A stretch of 13,494 bases of DNA from JAATFY01 sp049276515 (GCA_049276515.1 JBASWO010000140.1:1-13494), one strand, 5' to 3'. Counted from the first letter of the stretch, positions 1 through 7,753 are shown. A program made the numbers and translations. The notes: generated from the letters alone by a model not told the origin.

Positions 1-45
1 GACAGATTCCAGATTGGCAACGCCGCTATCGACGACAGCAATCAT
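1..45 (-). CDS. hisH: HisH, imidazole glycerol phosphate synthase glutaminase subunit (5' end only)
   Basis: Only the first 15 codons are inside the window; the gene continues past the left edge. They translate to MIAVVDSGVANLESV, which matches the start of HisH proteins (E. coli-type HisH begins with a similar VILDTGCANLNSV stretch). HisH supplies ammonia from glutamine to HisF in the fifth step of histidine synthesis. Its ATG overlaps the TGA of the upstream hisCB gene in an ATGA tetranucleotide at 42-45, so translation is probably coupled. The position directly after hisB fits the order GDCBHAFI. The identification rests on this short N-terminus plus operon position, and the catalytic residues are not visible. 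Confidence 0.82.
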   Translation of the reverse strand, partial: MIAVVDSGVANLESV

Positions 46-1712
46 AAAACGCCTTTAGTCGAGGGAATAGCATTGGGACTGCCTTCCCGTGCGAAAGCTT
101 GACGCAAGGCCCTACCAGCCGCTTTGAAGCTAGCCTCGACCATATGATGGGTGTTTTCACCCTGCACGGTTAAGTGGATTGAGGCGCCCATAGCTGTCGA
201 GAGTGAGCGGAAGAAATGGGGCACCATCTCACTACTCATTTCACCCACAGTTTCTGCCGGTAAAGTGCCGGTGAATACGAAATAAGGGCGACCTGATAAA
301 TCAATAACAACCTGAGCAACAGCTTCATCAAGGGGAGCTGTAAAGCCATAGCGGGCGATCCCACGTTTATCGCCAAGCGCAGCCTTTAAGGCCTCACCCA
401 AAGCTAAAGCACAATCTTCAATTGAGTGATGTTGGTCAATCTCAAGATCGCCTTTGCAATGAAGTTCCATGCCAAAGCCGCCATGCGAAGCCAATTGAGA
501 CAGCATGTGATCGAAGAAGCCAATGCCGGTATCAACCTTGAGGAAATTGGGTGCATCAAGATTAACGGTTACATCAATTGAGGTTTCTTTTGTGCCACGT
601 TGTTTGCTGAAAAGGCGCGGTGTCAAAGTAGAGGCTGGTTCATTGACGGTTACACCTAAAGCTTTCAGCACAAGATTATTGTCCTCAGGCGTGCTGATCG
701 AAATACGGACTGTATTGGGAATATCGTTACTGCGATCGCGTGCCAAAATGCCAAATTGCTTCAATTGTTGCATAAAAGCTTTGCTGTCCTTGGTTTGTAC
801 CAAAAGGAAATTGGCAGCGCTTGGAAATACAGAAGTCACAAAAGGTGATTGTGTGATGAGTTTTCTGACGCGCTCACGTTCTTGGATGAGTGTGCGGCGG
901 CGTTCAGCACTTTGGATAAGGCCATTGGGGCTAAAAGCATCCATTCCGGCACGCGTGCCACTCGCTGTAATGGGATAAGGCGCCATAATTTTTAAAAGAT
1001 GCGAGAGTAATTCCAGTGAGCCAAGGACAGTGCCAATGCGTGCGCCAGCAAGAGCATGTGCTTTTGAGAGGGTGCGCAAAATAACTAAATTTTGTGTGGT
1101 TTTAAGATCAGCAAGCATGCCTTCTGGCTGATCTGTAAATTCAATATAGGCTTCATCGACAACAATGAGGCTTTTTTCGCTTCTGCCCTTACATAAAGCT
1201 AAAATATCTTCGCGCTTCATCATGTGACCCATGGGCGCGTTAGGCGATGGAATAAAAATTAGTTTGGTTTTATCGCTACAGGCTTTGAGTATTGCGCCCA
1301 CATCCAATTGCCAGTCTTTTGTGAGAGGAACTGATAAAACTTCAGCGCCCTGAACAGCTGCATAAACTTTATACATGCCAAAAGTTGGTGGGCAGATCAG
1401 GATTTGATCAGTACCAGCTTGGCAGAAGAGGCGTAAGAGAACATCAATACCTTCGTCGCTGCCCCGGCCTAATAAGATATGATCTGCACTAAGACCCCAC
1501 GCAGCTGCCATGCGTTGACGCAAGGCTAAGGGCTGTGCTTCTGGATAGCGGTTGGGCTCGCAAAGTGAAGAAATGGGCCCAAAAGGCGGCCACGGACATT
1601 CATTGGCATCAATAGCAATGCTTGGCGTAAAACTGCCCGCTTCTGTTCGTGCAGAGCTGTAGGGTTTCATGGTTCGTAAATCTGGACGCATTAAATTGAG
1701 AAGCCAGCTCAT
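42..1712 (-). CDS. Fused HisC-HisB: histidinol-phosphate aminotransferase / imidazoleglycerol-phosphate dehydratase
   Basis: One 556-codon frame carries two histidine-pathway enzymes. Residues about 1-352 are a HisC aminotransferase: DEAY at 186-189, the PLP lysine Lys217 in TLSKAHALAG, and ARIG after it. Residues about 372-556 are a complete HisB dehydratase: GIGFFDHML at 396-404, the metal-binding HHSIED at 428-433 and HHMVEA at 522-527, DLSGRPY at 471-477, and the C-terminal STKGVL. A linker of about 20 residues joins them. The enzymes catalyse steps 7 and 6. In E. coli HisB is fused to the HisN phosphatase instead; that domain is absent here, so histidinol phosphatase must be encoded elsewhere. 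The ATG overlaps the hisD stop in an ATGA (1709-1712), with GGGGGA just upstream. No stop or frameshift was seen at the junction. Both domain identities are strong. Confidence 0.95.
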   Translation of the reverse strand: MSWLLNLMRPDLRTMKPYSSARTEAGSFTPSIAIDANECPWPPFGPISSLCEPNRYPEAQPLALRQRMAAAWGLSADHILLGRGSDEGIDVLLRLFCQAGTDQILICPPTFGMYKVYAAVQGAEVLSVPLTKDWQLDVGAILKACSDKTKLIFIPSPNAPMGHMMKREDILALCKGRSEKSLIVVDEAYIEFTDQPEGMLADLKTTQNLVILRTLSKAHALAGARIGTVLGSLELLSHLLKIMAPYPITASGTRAGMDAFSPNGLIQSAERRRTLIQERERVRKLITQSPFVTSVFPSAANFLLVQTKDSKAFMQQLKQFGILARDRSNDIPNTVRISISTPEDNNLVLKALGVTVNEPASTLTPRLFSKQRGTKETSIDVTVNLDAPNFLKVDTGIGFFDHMLSQLASHGGFGMELHCKGDLEIDQHHSIEDCALALGEALKAALGDKRGIARYGFTAPLDEAVAQVVIDLSGRPYFVFTGTLPAETVGEMSSEMVPHFFRSLSTAMGASIHLTVQGENTHHMVEASFKAAGRALRQAFAREGSPNAIPSTKGVL

Positions 1713-3004
1713 TGTTCCCCCATTCTGACTTTTACAGCCTGTGCATGGGCCGAGAGACCTTCGGCTTCAGCCATTGCAATAATGGTGGGGCCAAGTTTTT
1801 CAAGACCTTGCTGTGAGAGGCTCTGAACGCTCATGCTTTTCATAAAGCTCAAAACGGTGATGCCATTGTACGCGCGAGCATATCCATAGGTTGGTAAAAC
1901 GTGATTGGTCCCGCTGGCATAATCACCAGCTGACTCGGGCGTTAAGGCGCCAAGAAAAACAGATCCTGCATTGCGGATTTCGGGCAACCAGCGGGCGGCA
2001 TCGCCATTATGAATGAGAAGATGTTCGGGTGCATAACGGTTAGCGACTTCAATGGCCATTGGCATGTCTGCAACAACAAGAATACGGCTTTCGGCAATAG
2101 CTTTGGCAGCAATGTCTTGGCGCGGTAAAAGAATGAGTTGCTTCTCAACCTCGCTCTGAACAGATTTTGCAAAAGCTTCATCTGTTGTAACCAAGATTGC
2201 TTGTGCTGACGCATCATGTTCAGCCTGAGCCAGTAAGTCTGCGGCAACCCATTGGGCGCGCGCTGTGCTTTCAGCAATAACCATAACTTCAGAAGGACCT
2301 GCAGGAAGATCGATAGCGGCTCCATTAGGATCTTGTGAGACGAGTTGTTTGGCCATCGTCACATAAGCATTGCCTGGACCAAAGATTTTATCAGCTTTGG
2401 GAATAGTGTCGGTTCCATAAGCCATGGCCGCTATGGCTTGAGCGCCGCCCACGGCATAAATTTCACTGATCCCGCATAGGCTGGCCGTCGCCAATATGGC
2501 TGGGTGAATTGTCCCGTCTTTTTGTGGCGGTGTGCAAAGAACCATGCGTTTGCAGCCTGCTAAGCGTGCGGGGATGGCTTGCATAAGAACAGATGAGAAG
2601 AGGGGGGCTGTGCCCCCTGGAATATAAAAACCAACTGTATCAATGGCACGCCATTGCAACTCACACATGACGCCCGGCATGGTTTCAACCTTCGTTGGCT
2701 TCGGCTGCTCGGCTTCATGGAATTTTTCAATATTGGATTTGGCTTGCTCGATAGCGGTACGTAGCTTGGTATCAATTGTTGTAAGTGAAGCACTGATCGC
2801 TTGTTGTGAGATGCGAAAGTCTTTTAGCTCAACCTTGTCAAATTTCTTGCTGTAATCCAAAAGCGCCTGATCGCCACGTTTTTTGACATTATCAAGAACA
2901 GCCCGCACTTTATCTGCGAGATCAGCATCCTGCGTTGTTGCTGGACGCAACAAAGCTTTGGTTTGGTCTGCAGGATTTAATTTTTGCCAGGTAAGTATTT
3001 TCAT
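1709..3004 (-). CDS. hisD: Histidinol dehydrogenase
   Basis: This 431-aa protein is the normal length for HisD, the zinc enzyme that oxidises histidinol to histidine in two NAD-dependent steps. Visible family landmarks are GGAQAIAAMAYGT (186-198), KIFGPGNAYV (206-215), DLPAGPSEV (232-240), LLAQAEHD (257-264), PEHL (326-329) and SAGDYASGTNHVLPTYG (358-374). By alignment to the E. coli enzyme, the zinc ligands are Gln260, His263, Asp361 and His420, and the catalytic pair is Glu327-His328. All are present. It follows hisG by 25 bp, with a purine-rich AAGAGAAG before the ATG, and overlaps hisCB by 4 bp, so the three are almost certainly one transcript. The sequence resembles the E. coli protein closely, especially at the C-terminus. 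Confidence 0.97.
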   Translation of the reverse strand: MKILTWQKLNPADQTKALLRPATTQDADLADKVRAVLDNVKKRGDQALLDYSKKFDKVELKDFRISQQAISASLTTIDTKLRTAIEQAKSNIEKFHEAEQPKPTKVETMPGVMCELQWRAIDTVGFYIPGGTAPLFSSVLMQAIPARLAGCKRMVLCTPPQKDGTIHPAILATASLCGISEIYAVGGAQAIAAMAYGTDTIPKADKIFGPGNAYVTMAKQLVSQDPNGAAIDLPAGPSEVMVIAESTARAQWVAADLLAQAEHDASAQAILVTTDEAFAKSVQSEVEKQLILLPRQDIAAKAIAESRILVVADMPMAIEVANRYAPEHLLIHNGDAARWLPEIRNAGSVFLGALTPESAGDYASGTNHVLPTYGYARAYNGITVLSFMKSMSVQSLSQQGLEKLGPTIIAMAEAEGLSAHAQAVKVRMGEQ

Positions 3005-3029
3005 ATGCTTCTCTTAGCAGAAATCGTGC

Positions 3030-3911
3030 TTAAGCCATCATCTTTTCGATGGGCAAAACAAGAATGGCACTGGCACCTGCGCCTTTAAGTCGCTCCATCG
3101 TTTCCCAAAAAACGGATTCGCGACAGACGGCGTGAATGGCAACCATGCCTTCTTTCTTTAAATCCATAATAGTCGGGGCATCACAACCTGGCAAAAGGCT
3201 GGTGATTTTCTCAACCGCACTTTTCGGTGCGTTGAGCATGACATATTTACTGTCTTCTGCGGTGAGGGTGCCTTGCATGCGTATACGTAGGCGATTGACG
3301 ATTGCTTCTTTTTCAGGGGAGAAAATTTGGGGTGAGCGAATGAGCAAAGCTTGGCTTTGGAGAACCGTATAGACTTCGCGCAAATTGTTTGCAGCTAATG
3401 TTGCACCTGAGGCCACGATATCGCAGATAGCGTCAGCAATTTTTAAGCGCGGAGCTACCTCTACAGAGCCTGTCATCACTAAAGTTTTGGCCTCAATCTT
3501 TTGCGATTTAAGATAATCCTGTAAGAGATGTGGATATGACGTTGCGATGGTTGTACCAGCCAAATCTTGAACCGATTTAATACTACCAGTTTCGGGAACA
3601 GCAATAGCAAGACGGCATGTTGAGAAGCCAAGGCGTTCCAGAACGGTAGCTTTGAAATCCGGCTCGCTGCATTTAATCTCAGAGAACACATTATCGCCAA
3701 CAATACCGAGATCACAAATGCCACTATTGACGAAATTGGGAATATCATCATCACGGACCAAAAGAACATCGATTGGAAGCTCTTTGATACGGCAGAACAA
3801 TTGGTCGCGGCTGCGGGTGACGTGTAAACCGCAATTTTTCAAAAGCTCAATGCTATCTTCAGCCATACGGCCACTTTTTTGGAGAGCAATGCGAATACGT
3901 TCGGTCGACAT
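3030..3911 (-). CDS. hisG: ATP phosphoribosyltransferase, long form
   Basis: HisG joins ATP and PRPP in the first, feedback-controlled step of histidine synthesis. At 293 aa this is the long form, with a C-terminal regulatory (HisG_C, ACT-like) domain from about residue 219 that in known long forms binds histidine. The short form would need a HisZ partner. Landmarks are IALQKSGR (8-15), VRDDDIP (52-58), DLGIVGDNV (67-75), ATSYPHLL (123-130) and the PRPP-binding stretch starting GSVEVAPR (148-155) through ASGATL. The C-terminus ILVLPIEKMM is nearly identical to E. coli. AAAGGA lies about 6 bp before the ATG, which supports this start. It is the first gene of the operon; a candidate promoter lies at 3958-3986. 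Confidence 0.97.
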   Translation of the reverse strand: MSTERIRIALQKSGRMAEDSIELLKNCGLHVTRSRDQLFCRIKELPIDVLLVRDDDIPNFVNSGICDLGIVGDNVFSEIKCSEPDFKATVLERLGFSTCRLAIAVPETGSIKSVQDLAGTTIATSYPHLLQDYLKSQKIEAKTLVMTGSVEVAPRLKIADAICDIVASGATLAANNLREVYTVLQSQALLIRSPQIFSPEKEAIVNRLRIRMQGTLTAEDSKYVMLNAPKSAVEKITSLLPGCDAPTIMDLKKEGMVAIHAVCRESVFWETMERLKGAGASAILVLPIEKMMA

Positions 3912-3957
3912 AAGATGTCCTTTAAATGTTGTTCTAGTGTAACAGTGTAGTAGTACA

Positions 3958-3986
3958 ATAATACGATATTATGAATAGGAGAGCAA
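3958..3986 (-). promoter_or_regulatory. Candidate promoter of the his operon
   Basis: On the minus strand, TTGCTC (3981-3986) and TATTAT (3958-3963) are separated by exactly 17 bp, a sigma70-like layout. Transcription would begin near 3951, giving an untranslated leader of about 40 nt before hisG. That is too short for a leader-peptide attenuator, and no run of histidine codons is present between 3912 and 4014. A direct repeat of TACACT (minus strand; 3936-3941 and 3944-3949, 8-bp period) sits at the start of the leader. Confidence 0.5.
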
Positions 3987-3995
3987 TTTAAAAAC

Positions 3996-4011
3996 ATTGA
4001 TATGTATCAAT
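3996..4011. repeat. 16-bp palindrome between the transporter gene and the his promoter
   Basis: ATTGATA-TG-TATCAAT is a perfect inverted repeat with 7-bp arms. It lies 3 bp past the transporter stop codon and 9 bp upstream of the candidate his -35 box. Read on the minus strand it is followed by GTTTTT, so it could be a weak AT-rich terminator for the transporter or an operator. The 2-bp centre favours an operator. I recognise no known regulator's consensus. Confidence 0.4.
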
Positions 4012-4014
4012 ATG

Positions 4015-5274
4015 TTAATGAATAAGAAAGGCAAAGCCAGCTGCTGTCATCAGTCCGGTAGCTACCCAAACTGCCATTTTTCCTAATTTTGAGGTCGATC
4101 GATTTTTCATCAATTTATTATCCATCGAGACCGCTAGCATGCCTAAGAGAATAAAAGGCGCCAACACACCATTAATCACGGCTGACCAATAGAGGGCTCG
4201 TATGGGATTGATATTGAGGAACGTAAAAATAACACCGCAGGCAATAGAAAAAATAATAACACCATAAAAAAACTTTGCCTGGTTCAGTTTGTTATTCAAG
4301 CCTTTGTGATGCCCAAAGACTTCAGCAAAGGCATAGGCTGAGGATCCAGCCAAAGTTGGTATGGCTAGCAGCCCAACTGAAATCAAACCAACCGTATAAA
4401 AAATAACTGCCCATTCACCGCCCAAGGGTTTTAAAGCCTCGGCCGCTTCTCGCGATGTGGTGATCTTGGTTACGCCATGGGCATTAAGGGCTAAGGCCGT
4501 ACTCAGGATAATAAAAAACATGACGATGTTTGATAAAAAGGTGCCTGCCGTAACATCGATAGCGCGCTCTTTAAGTACAATTTTCTGTACGCGTGGATCA
4601 TCACCATGGAGACCCCGCGCTTCTGTTTCCTCAACTTCTTGAGATGCCTGCCAGAAAAAAAGATAAGGACTGATTGTTGTTCCGAGAATGGCGACAACTG
4701 TCTCCCATCCTTCTTCATCCTGTGGCAGCGTGATTGTGAAACTCTTTTTGACAATATCGAGCCAATTGGGCTCGAGCATGAAAGGCACGGCGATATAGGC
4801 AAAAAGTGCAAAAGATAGCCATTTAAGAACATTCGCAATCTGATGATAGCGAAACATGACGATGGAATAGCCAATACCAATTGCAAAAACGACAACTGCA
4901 ATTTTTGAATCAACACCTGAGAGCATTTCGGCTGCATCAGCCATGCCAACAAAATCTGCAGCAATATTAATGGTGTTGGCGAGCAATAAGAGACAGCAAA
5001 AGAAAATCAGGATGGGGCGTGGGAATTTATGGCTGAGGGCGCGGGCTAAACCATGGCCTGTAATAAGGCCTATGCGTGCGCACATCATTTGCACAGCAGC
5101 CATTAAAGGCCAGGTGAACCAGGTTAGCCATAGAAAGGATGTGCCATATTGCGCACCGGTAATTGAATAGGTTGCAATACCGGATGGATCATCATCGGCT
5201 GCGCCTGTAATTAAGCCTGGTCCTAATATAGAGAGAAAACTTTTTTTGGGCGGGAGTGATTTCTTCTTTTTCAT
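4015..5274 (-). CDS. Nramp-family divalent metal transporter with atypical metal site (possible NRMT/magnesium-like clade)
   Basis: This 419-aa inner-membrane protein has about 11 hydrophobic segments and the Nramp (SLC11, PF01566) layout. In canonical Nramp proteins, TM1 carries DPGN and TM6 carries MPH, which bind manganese or iron. Here TM1 reads ADDDPSGI (Asp29, Pro30, Ser31, Gly32) and TM6 reads TTISPY (199-204). The TM1 asparagine and TM6 methionine are therefore replaced. Loss of the methionine is known in the Nramp-related magnesium transporters, so a different substrate such as magnesium is plausible but inferred. The frame opens at a TTG (5307) and an ATG (5304), neither with a ribosome site. 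I choose the ATG at 5274 because AAGG lies 8 bp upstream and the basic MKKKKSLPPKKS makes a typical cytoplasmic start. It is divergent from mntH. Confidence 0.85.
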   Translation of the reverse strand: MKKKKSLPPKKSFLSILGPGLITGAADDDPSGIATYSITGAQYGTSFLWLTWFTWPLMAAVQMMCARIGLITGHGLARALSHKFPRPILIFFCCLLLLANTINIAADFVGMADAAEMLSGVDSKIAVVVFAIGIGYSIVMFRYHQIANVLKWLSFALFAYIAVPFMLEPNWLDIVKKSFTITLPQDEEGWETVVAILGTTISPYLFFWQASQEVEETEARGLHGDDPRVQKIVLKERAIDVTAGTFLSNIVMFFIILSTALALNAHGVTKITTSREAAEALKPLGGEWAVIFYTVGLISVGLLAIPTLAGSSAYAFAEVFGHHKGLNNKLNQAKFFYGVIIFSIACGVIFTFLNINPIRALYWSAVINGVLAPFILLGMLAVSMDNKLMKNRSTSKLGKMAVWVATGLMTAAGFAFLIH

Positions 5275-5383
5275 ATATCCAACCTTCACCTGAGATTTGA
5301 GCATCAATTGGCAGTGATAAAAAGACTATAAGTGATTTGTTATTTCCGACGGAATTCTGATAGGGTGATATTTAGGAAACATC

Positions 5384-6709
5384 ATGTCTCTTTTGCCCAG
5401 AACGCCTACTACATCTTTTAATCCATCCGAAGTGACGGGCTCGGTCCATGTGCCTATGGCTGCACCAGCATGGCGCAAGGCCCTTATGGTATGTGGACCA
5501 GCACTTTTGGTTTCAGTCGGCTATGTAGATCCAGGTAATTGGGCCACTGATCTCGCGGCGGGTACGCAGTTTGGTTATGATCTTCTCTGTATTATTTTTC
5601 TCTCGAACATTGCCGCCATTTTTCTTCAGACGCTGACGATGCGCGTTGGTGTTGTAACAGGCAAAGATATTGCCCGCCTGTCGCGCGACACATTTCCAAG
5701 ACATCTCAATATATTTTTCTGGCTGCTTGCTGAGCTCGCTATCATTGCTTGTGACATTGCAGAAGTTTTGGGCAGCGCTTTAGCGCTTCACTTACTCTTT
5801 GGTTGTTCGATTGCGACAGGGATTGTGATCACCGCTCTAGATACGGTTATTGTTTTGGGTTTGAGGGGCAGGGGATATCGACAAATTGAAGCTATAATTT
5901 TGGGCCTTCTTTTAACAATAGGCATTTGTTTTACGGCTGAACTGATTATCGCGAGCCCTGATTGGCCTGAAGTTTTCAAGCATGTTGTGCCATCCTTTGA
6001 GGCTGTTGGCAGTTCAGAGCGTCTTTATCTTGCCATTGGCATTATTGGCGCTACCGTTATGCCGCATAATCTCTATCTGCATTCCTCGCTCGTACAAACG
6101 CGTAAGTTTGAGCAACATGATGCGGCACGTAAGGACATCATCTTCTTTAATACGATTGATACAGCTGTAGCCCTTTTTGTTGCCTTCCTTATCAACGCGG
6201 CCATTCTCATTTTGTCTGCTGCCGCTTTCCATGGCACAGATGCTGCGCAAAATGTTACAGGCATTGAAGATGCTTATAAATTATTGGAGCCTGTACTTGG
6301 TTCAACCTTTGCTATGTATGCATTTGGTATTTCGCTCTGGGCCTCAGGTCAAAGCTCAACCTTCACGGGCACGATAGCAGGACAAGTTATTCTTGAAGGC
6401 TATATGCAGTTTAAGATTCCAGCTTGGATACGACGTTTCATTACAAGAGGTCTTGCGCTTATCCCCGCCCTGATTGGTGTTCTTATTTTAGGCGATAAAG
6501 GTGTGGATTGGCTTTTGGTCCTAAGTCAGGTGATTTTGGGTCTTCAATTGCCTTTCGTGATTTATCCTTTGTTACGTTTTGCAAGTAACAAAAACCTTAT
6601 GGGGGCCTTTGTGGCAGGGTGGAAAACGCAAGCGGCAGCTTGGCTGTTGTTCTCTGTTTTAACCTGTGCAAATTTATGGCTTCTTTATCAACTGGCCTTC
6701 GAATCCTGA
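5384..6709 (+). CDS. mntH: Manganese (divalent metal):proton symporter MntH
   Basis: This 441-aa Nramp protein carries both canonical metal-site motifs. TM1 has GYVDPGNWATDL (Asp49, Asn52) and TM6 has MPHNLYLHSS (Met226, His228). Those residues coordinate Mn2+ or Fe2+ in characterised MntH proteins, which import the metal with protons across the inner membrane. About 11 hydrophobic segments are visible and the length is typical. The start is supported by AGGA 6 bp before the ATG. The 109-bp gap to the divergent transporter contains an 11-bp inverted repeat TTCCG-A-CGGAA (5344-5354), but I found no recognisable MntR, Mur or Fur box, so regulation is unresolved. The gene ends 54 bp before the next gene on the same strand. 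Confidence 0.95.
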   Translation: MSLLPRTPTTSFNPSEVTGSVHVPMAAPAWRKALMVCGPALLVSVGYVDPGNWATDLAAGTQFGYDLLCIIFLSNIAAIFLQTLTMRVGVVTGKDIARLSRDTFPRHLNIFFWLLAELAIIACDIAEVLGSALALHLLFGCSIATGIVITALDTVIVLGLRGRGYRQIEAIILGLLLTIGICFTAELIIASPDWPEVFKHVVPSFEAVGSSERLYLAIGIIGATVMPHNLYLHSSLVQTRKFEQHDAARKDIIFFNTIDTAVALFVAFLINAAILILSAAAFHGTDAAQNVTGIEDAYKLLEPVLGSTFAMYAFGISLWASGQSSTFTGTIAGQVILEGYMQFKIPAWIRRFITRGLALIPALIGVLILGDKGVDWLLVLSQVILGLQLPFVIYPLLRFASNKNLMGAFVAGWKTQAAAWLLFSVLTCANLWLLYQLAFES

Positions 6710-6734
6710 CGCTTTCTTATCTAATGCTTATACA
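6706..6734 (+). promoter_or_regulatory. Candidate promoter of the small lipoprotein gene
   Basis: CTGACG (6706-6711) and TATACA (6729-6734) are 17 bp apart, with 4/6 matches to each sigma70 box. The -35 box overlaps the mntH stop codon. Transcription would start near 6741, 23 bp before the chosen ATG. This fits an independently expressed lipoprotein gene. Confidence 0.4.
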
Positions 6735-6763
6735 TGATGGGTATTCAATCTAGGGAGATCACA

Positions 6764-7000
6764 ATGAAAACCATGAAGAAGACACCACGCCTAGCTGCCG
6801 TTCTTGCCATTCTTTTAGCTCTGTCTGCTTGCAGCAATATGGATCGTCAACAACAACGCATGTTATCGGGCGGTGCCGCAGGTGCCGTTGCTGGTACCGG
6901 TATCACTCTCTTAACGGGTGGTTGTGTTGCTTGTGGTGCAGCCATTGGTGGTGCCGTTGGCACCGCTGGCGGTTACATTGCTGATCAAATGGATAAGTAA
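6764..7000 (+). CDS. Small glycine-zipper lipoprotein (OsmB-like)
   Basis: This 78-aa protein has a basic N-terminus (MKTMKKTPR), a hydrophobic stretch and the lipobox LSAC with Cys23, so it is predicted to be lipidated after signal peptidase II cleavage. With Ser and Asn following the cysteine it would probably go to the outer membrane. The mature part is a short Gln/Arg-rich segment, then a glycine-zipper region (GGAAGAVAGTG, then GAAIGGAVGTAGG) like that of OsmB-type stress lipoproteins. An upstream in-frame ATG at 6734 would add 10 residues but lacks a ribosome site and falls in the candidate -10 box. The ATG at 6764 has AGGGAG 6 bp upstream. Two extra cysteines occur in GGCVACG. The gene is followed by a strong terminator. 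The exact role is unknown. Confidence 0.85.
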   Translation: MKTMKKTPRLAAVLAILLALSACSNMDRQQQRMLSGGAAGAVAGTGITLLTGGCVACGAAIGGAVGTAGGYIADQMDK

Positions 7001-7037
7001 TATTGAAGCGATTAAGTACCTAACGGTGCTTATAGAG

Positions 7038-7076
7038 ATCCCAAGATCGGCCACTTCGCCATCTTGGGATTTTCTC
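7038..7076 (+). terminator. Rho-independent terminator after the lipoprotein gene
   Basis: ATCCCAAGAT (7038-7047) pairs perfectly with ATCTTGGGAT (7061-7070), and the inner GGC/GCC can extend the stem. The hairpin is followed by TTTTCTCGTTT. Confidence 0.85.
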
Positions 7077-7084
7077 GTTTAACG

Positions 7085-7119
7085 CTCTAGAAAAACGCCG
7101 TTAACTATAAATTCTAGAG
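7085..7119. repeat. Inverted repeat upstream of the 191-aa gene
   Basis: CTCTAGAA (7085-7092) and TTCTAGAG (7112-7119) are perfect 8-bp inverted arms around 19 bp that include TATAAAT. A second inverted repeat, AAGCCT-N9-AGGCTT (7131-7151), lies between it and the start codon at 7178. These could be an operator and a leader hairpin; no known site is recognised. Confidence 0.35.
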
Positions 7120-7177
7120 ACTTTATTGAAAAGCCTTGAGCTGTTAGGCTTGGTGATCCTTACAGGAAGACTTTATT

Positions 7178-7753
7178 ATGTTCGAAGCTTTTTTAGAGGC
7201 CGCGCGCGAAGCGGCAACAAGAGTTCATCCCAACAATGCCAGAATGGCAGAAATCATTATGGACAGCGCAGAGCAGTTGCATAGGCCTGTTGTCGAGCCG
7301 TTAGATTTGCCTACTCATAATTATAGTTGGCATTGGACGTCTAAAATTATGCAAGCATCAAATGTTGAAGATCTCTATTCAGAACTTGATGCGATCACTT
7401 GTAATGCTGAGCGCAGCCAAGCTTACCGTTATGTCGCTGCGCGTTTGGCTAAAGATGGACAATTTACAGAAGCCCTCACAATTGCTGATGGAATAGCTTA
7501 TCCAGAATTTAAAGTTGAGGCTTTCCTTGATGTCGCGCGATATCAAATTGCTGGCCGTGTTTTCACGAATGCCTTGGAAACATTAATGATAGCCGAGAGT
7601 GTGGGGCGCGATATCTCATCTCCTGTAAAACAGGCTTTTGCACATAGAGACATTGCTGGACTTCGTCATGTTGCTGGCGATGATTGTGGTGCACGACAAT
7701 CCATCCTGGATGGATTGAAAGTGCTAACCTTCTATAAGCAAACACTTCCCTAA
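7178..7753 (+). CDS. Hypothetical alpha-helical (TPR-like) protein
   Basis: I do not recognise this 191-aa protein. It has no signal peptide or membrane segment, so it is probably cytoplasmic. The middle, from about residue 80 to 140, looks like paired helices of a TPR-type repeat: ERSQAYRYVAARLAKDG, then FTEALTIADGI, then KVEAFLDVARYQIAGR, then FTNALETLMIAES. Alanines sit at the spacing typical of packed helices. Such folds usually bind protein partners, but that is inference. AGGA about 11 bp before the ATG is an acceptable ribosome site. The stop codon (7751-7753) directly abuts the stop of the convergent arsR-type gene, with no intergenic base and no obvious terminator. Confidence 0.75.
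   Translation: MFEAFLEAAREAATRVHPNNARMAEIIMDSAEQLHRPVVEPLDLPTHNYSWHWTSKIMQASNVEDLYSELDAITCNAERSQAYRYVAARLAKDGQFTEALTIADGIAYPEFKVEAFLDVARYQIAGRVFTNALETLMIAESVGRDISSPVKQAFAHRDIAGLRHVAGDDCGARQSILDGLKVLTFYKQTLP

Noticed and set aside
523..978. Plus-strand frame of 151 codons inside hisCB
   Set aside because: It is antisense to the conserved HisC and HisB domains, has no ribosome site and matches no family.
3912..4014. Search for a his leader peptide and attenuator
   Set aside because: No run of histidine codons and no alternative GC-rich stems were found on the minus strand upstream of hisG.
4503..4964. Minus-strand frame of 153 codons in another phase of the transporter gene
   Set aside because: It is a hydrophobic out-of-frame shadow of the Nramp membrane segments, without a ribosome site.
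5275..5383. Manganese riboswitch or Mur/MntR box between the two transporters
   Set aside because: I could not find the conserved riboswitch elements or a recognised operator; only a short 11-bp inverted repeat TTCCG-A-CGGAA is present, which could be chance.
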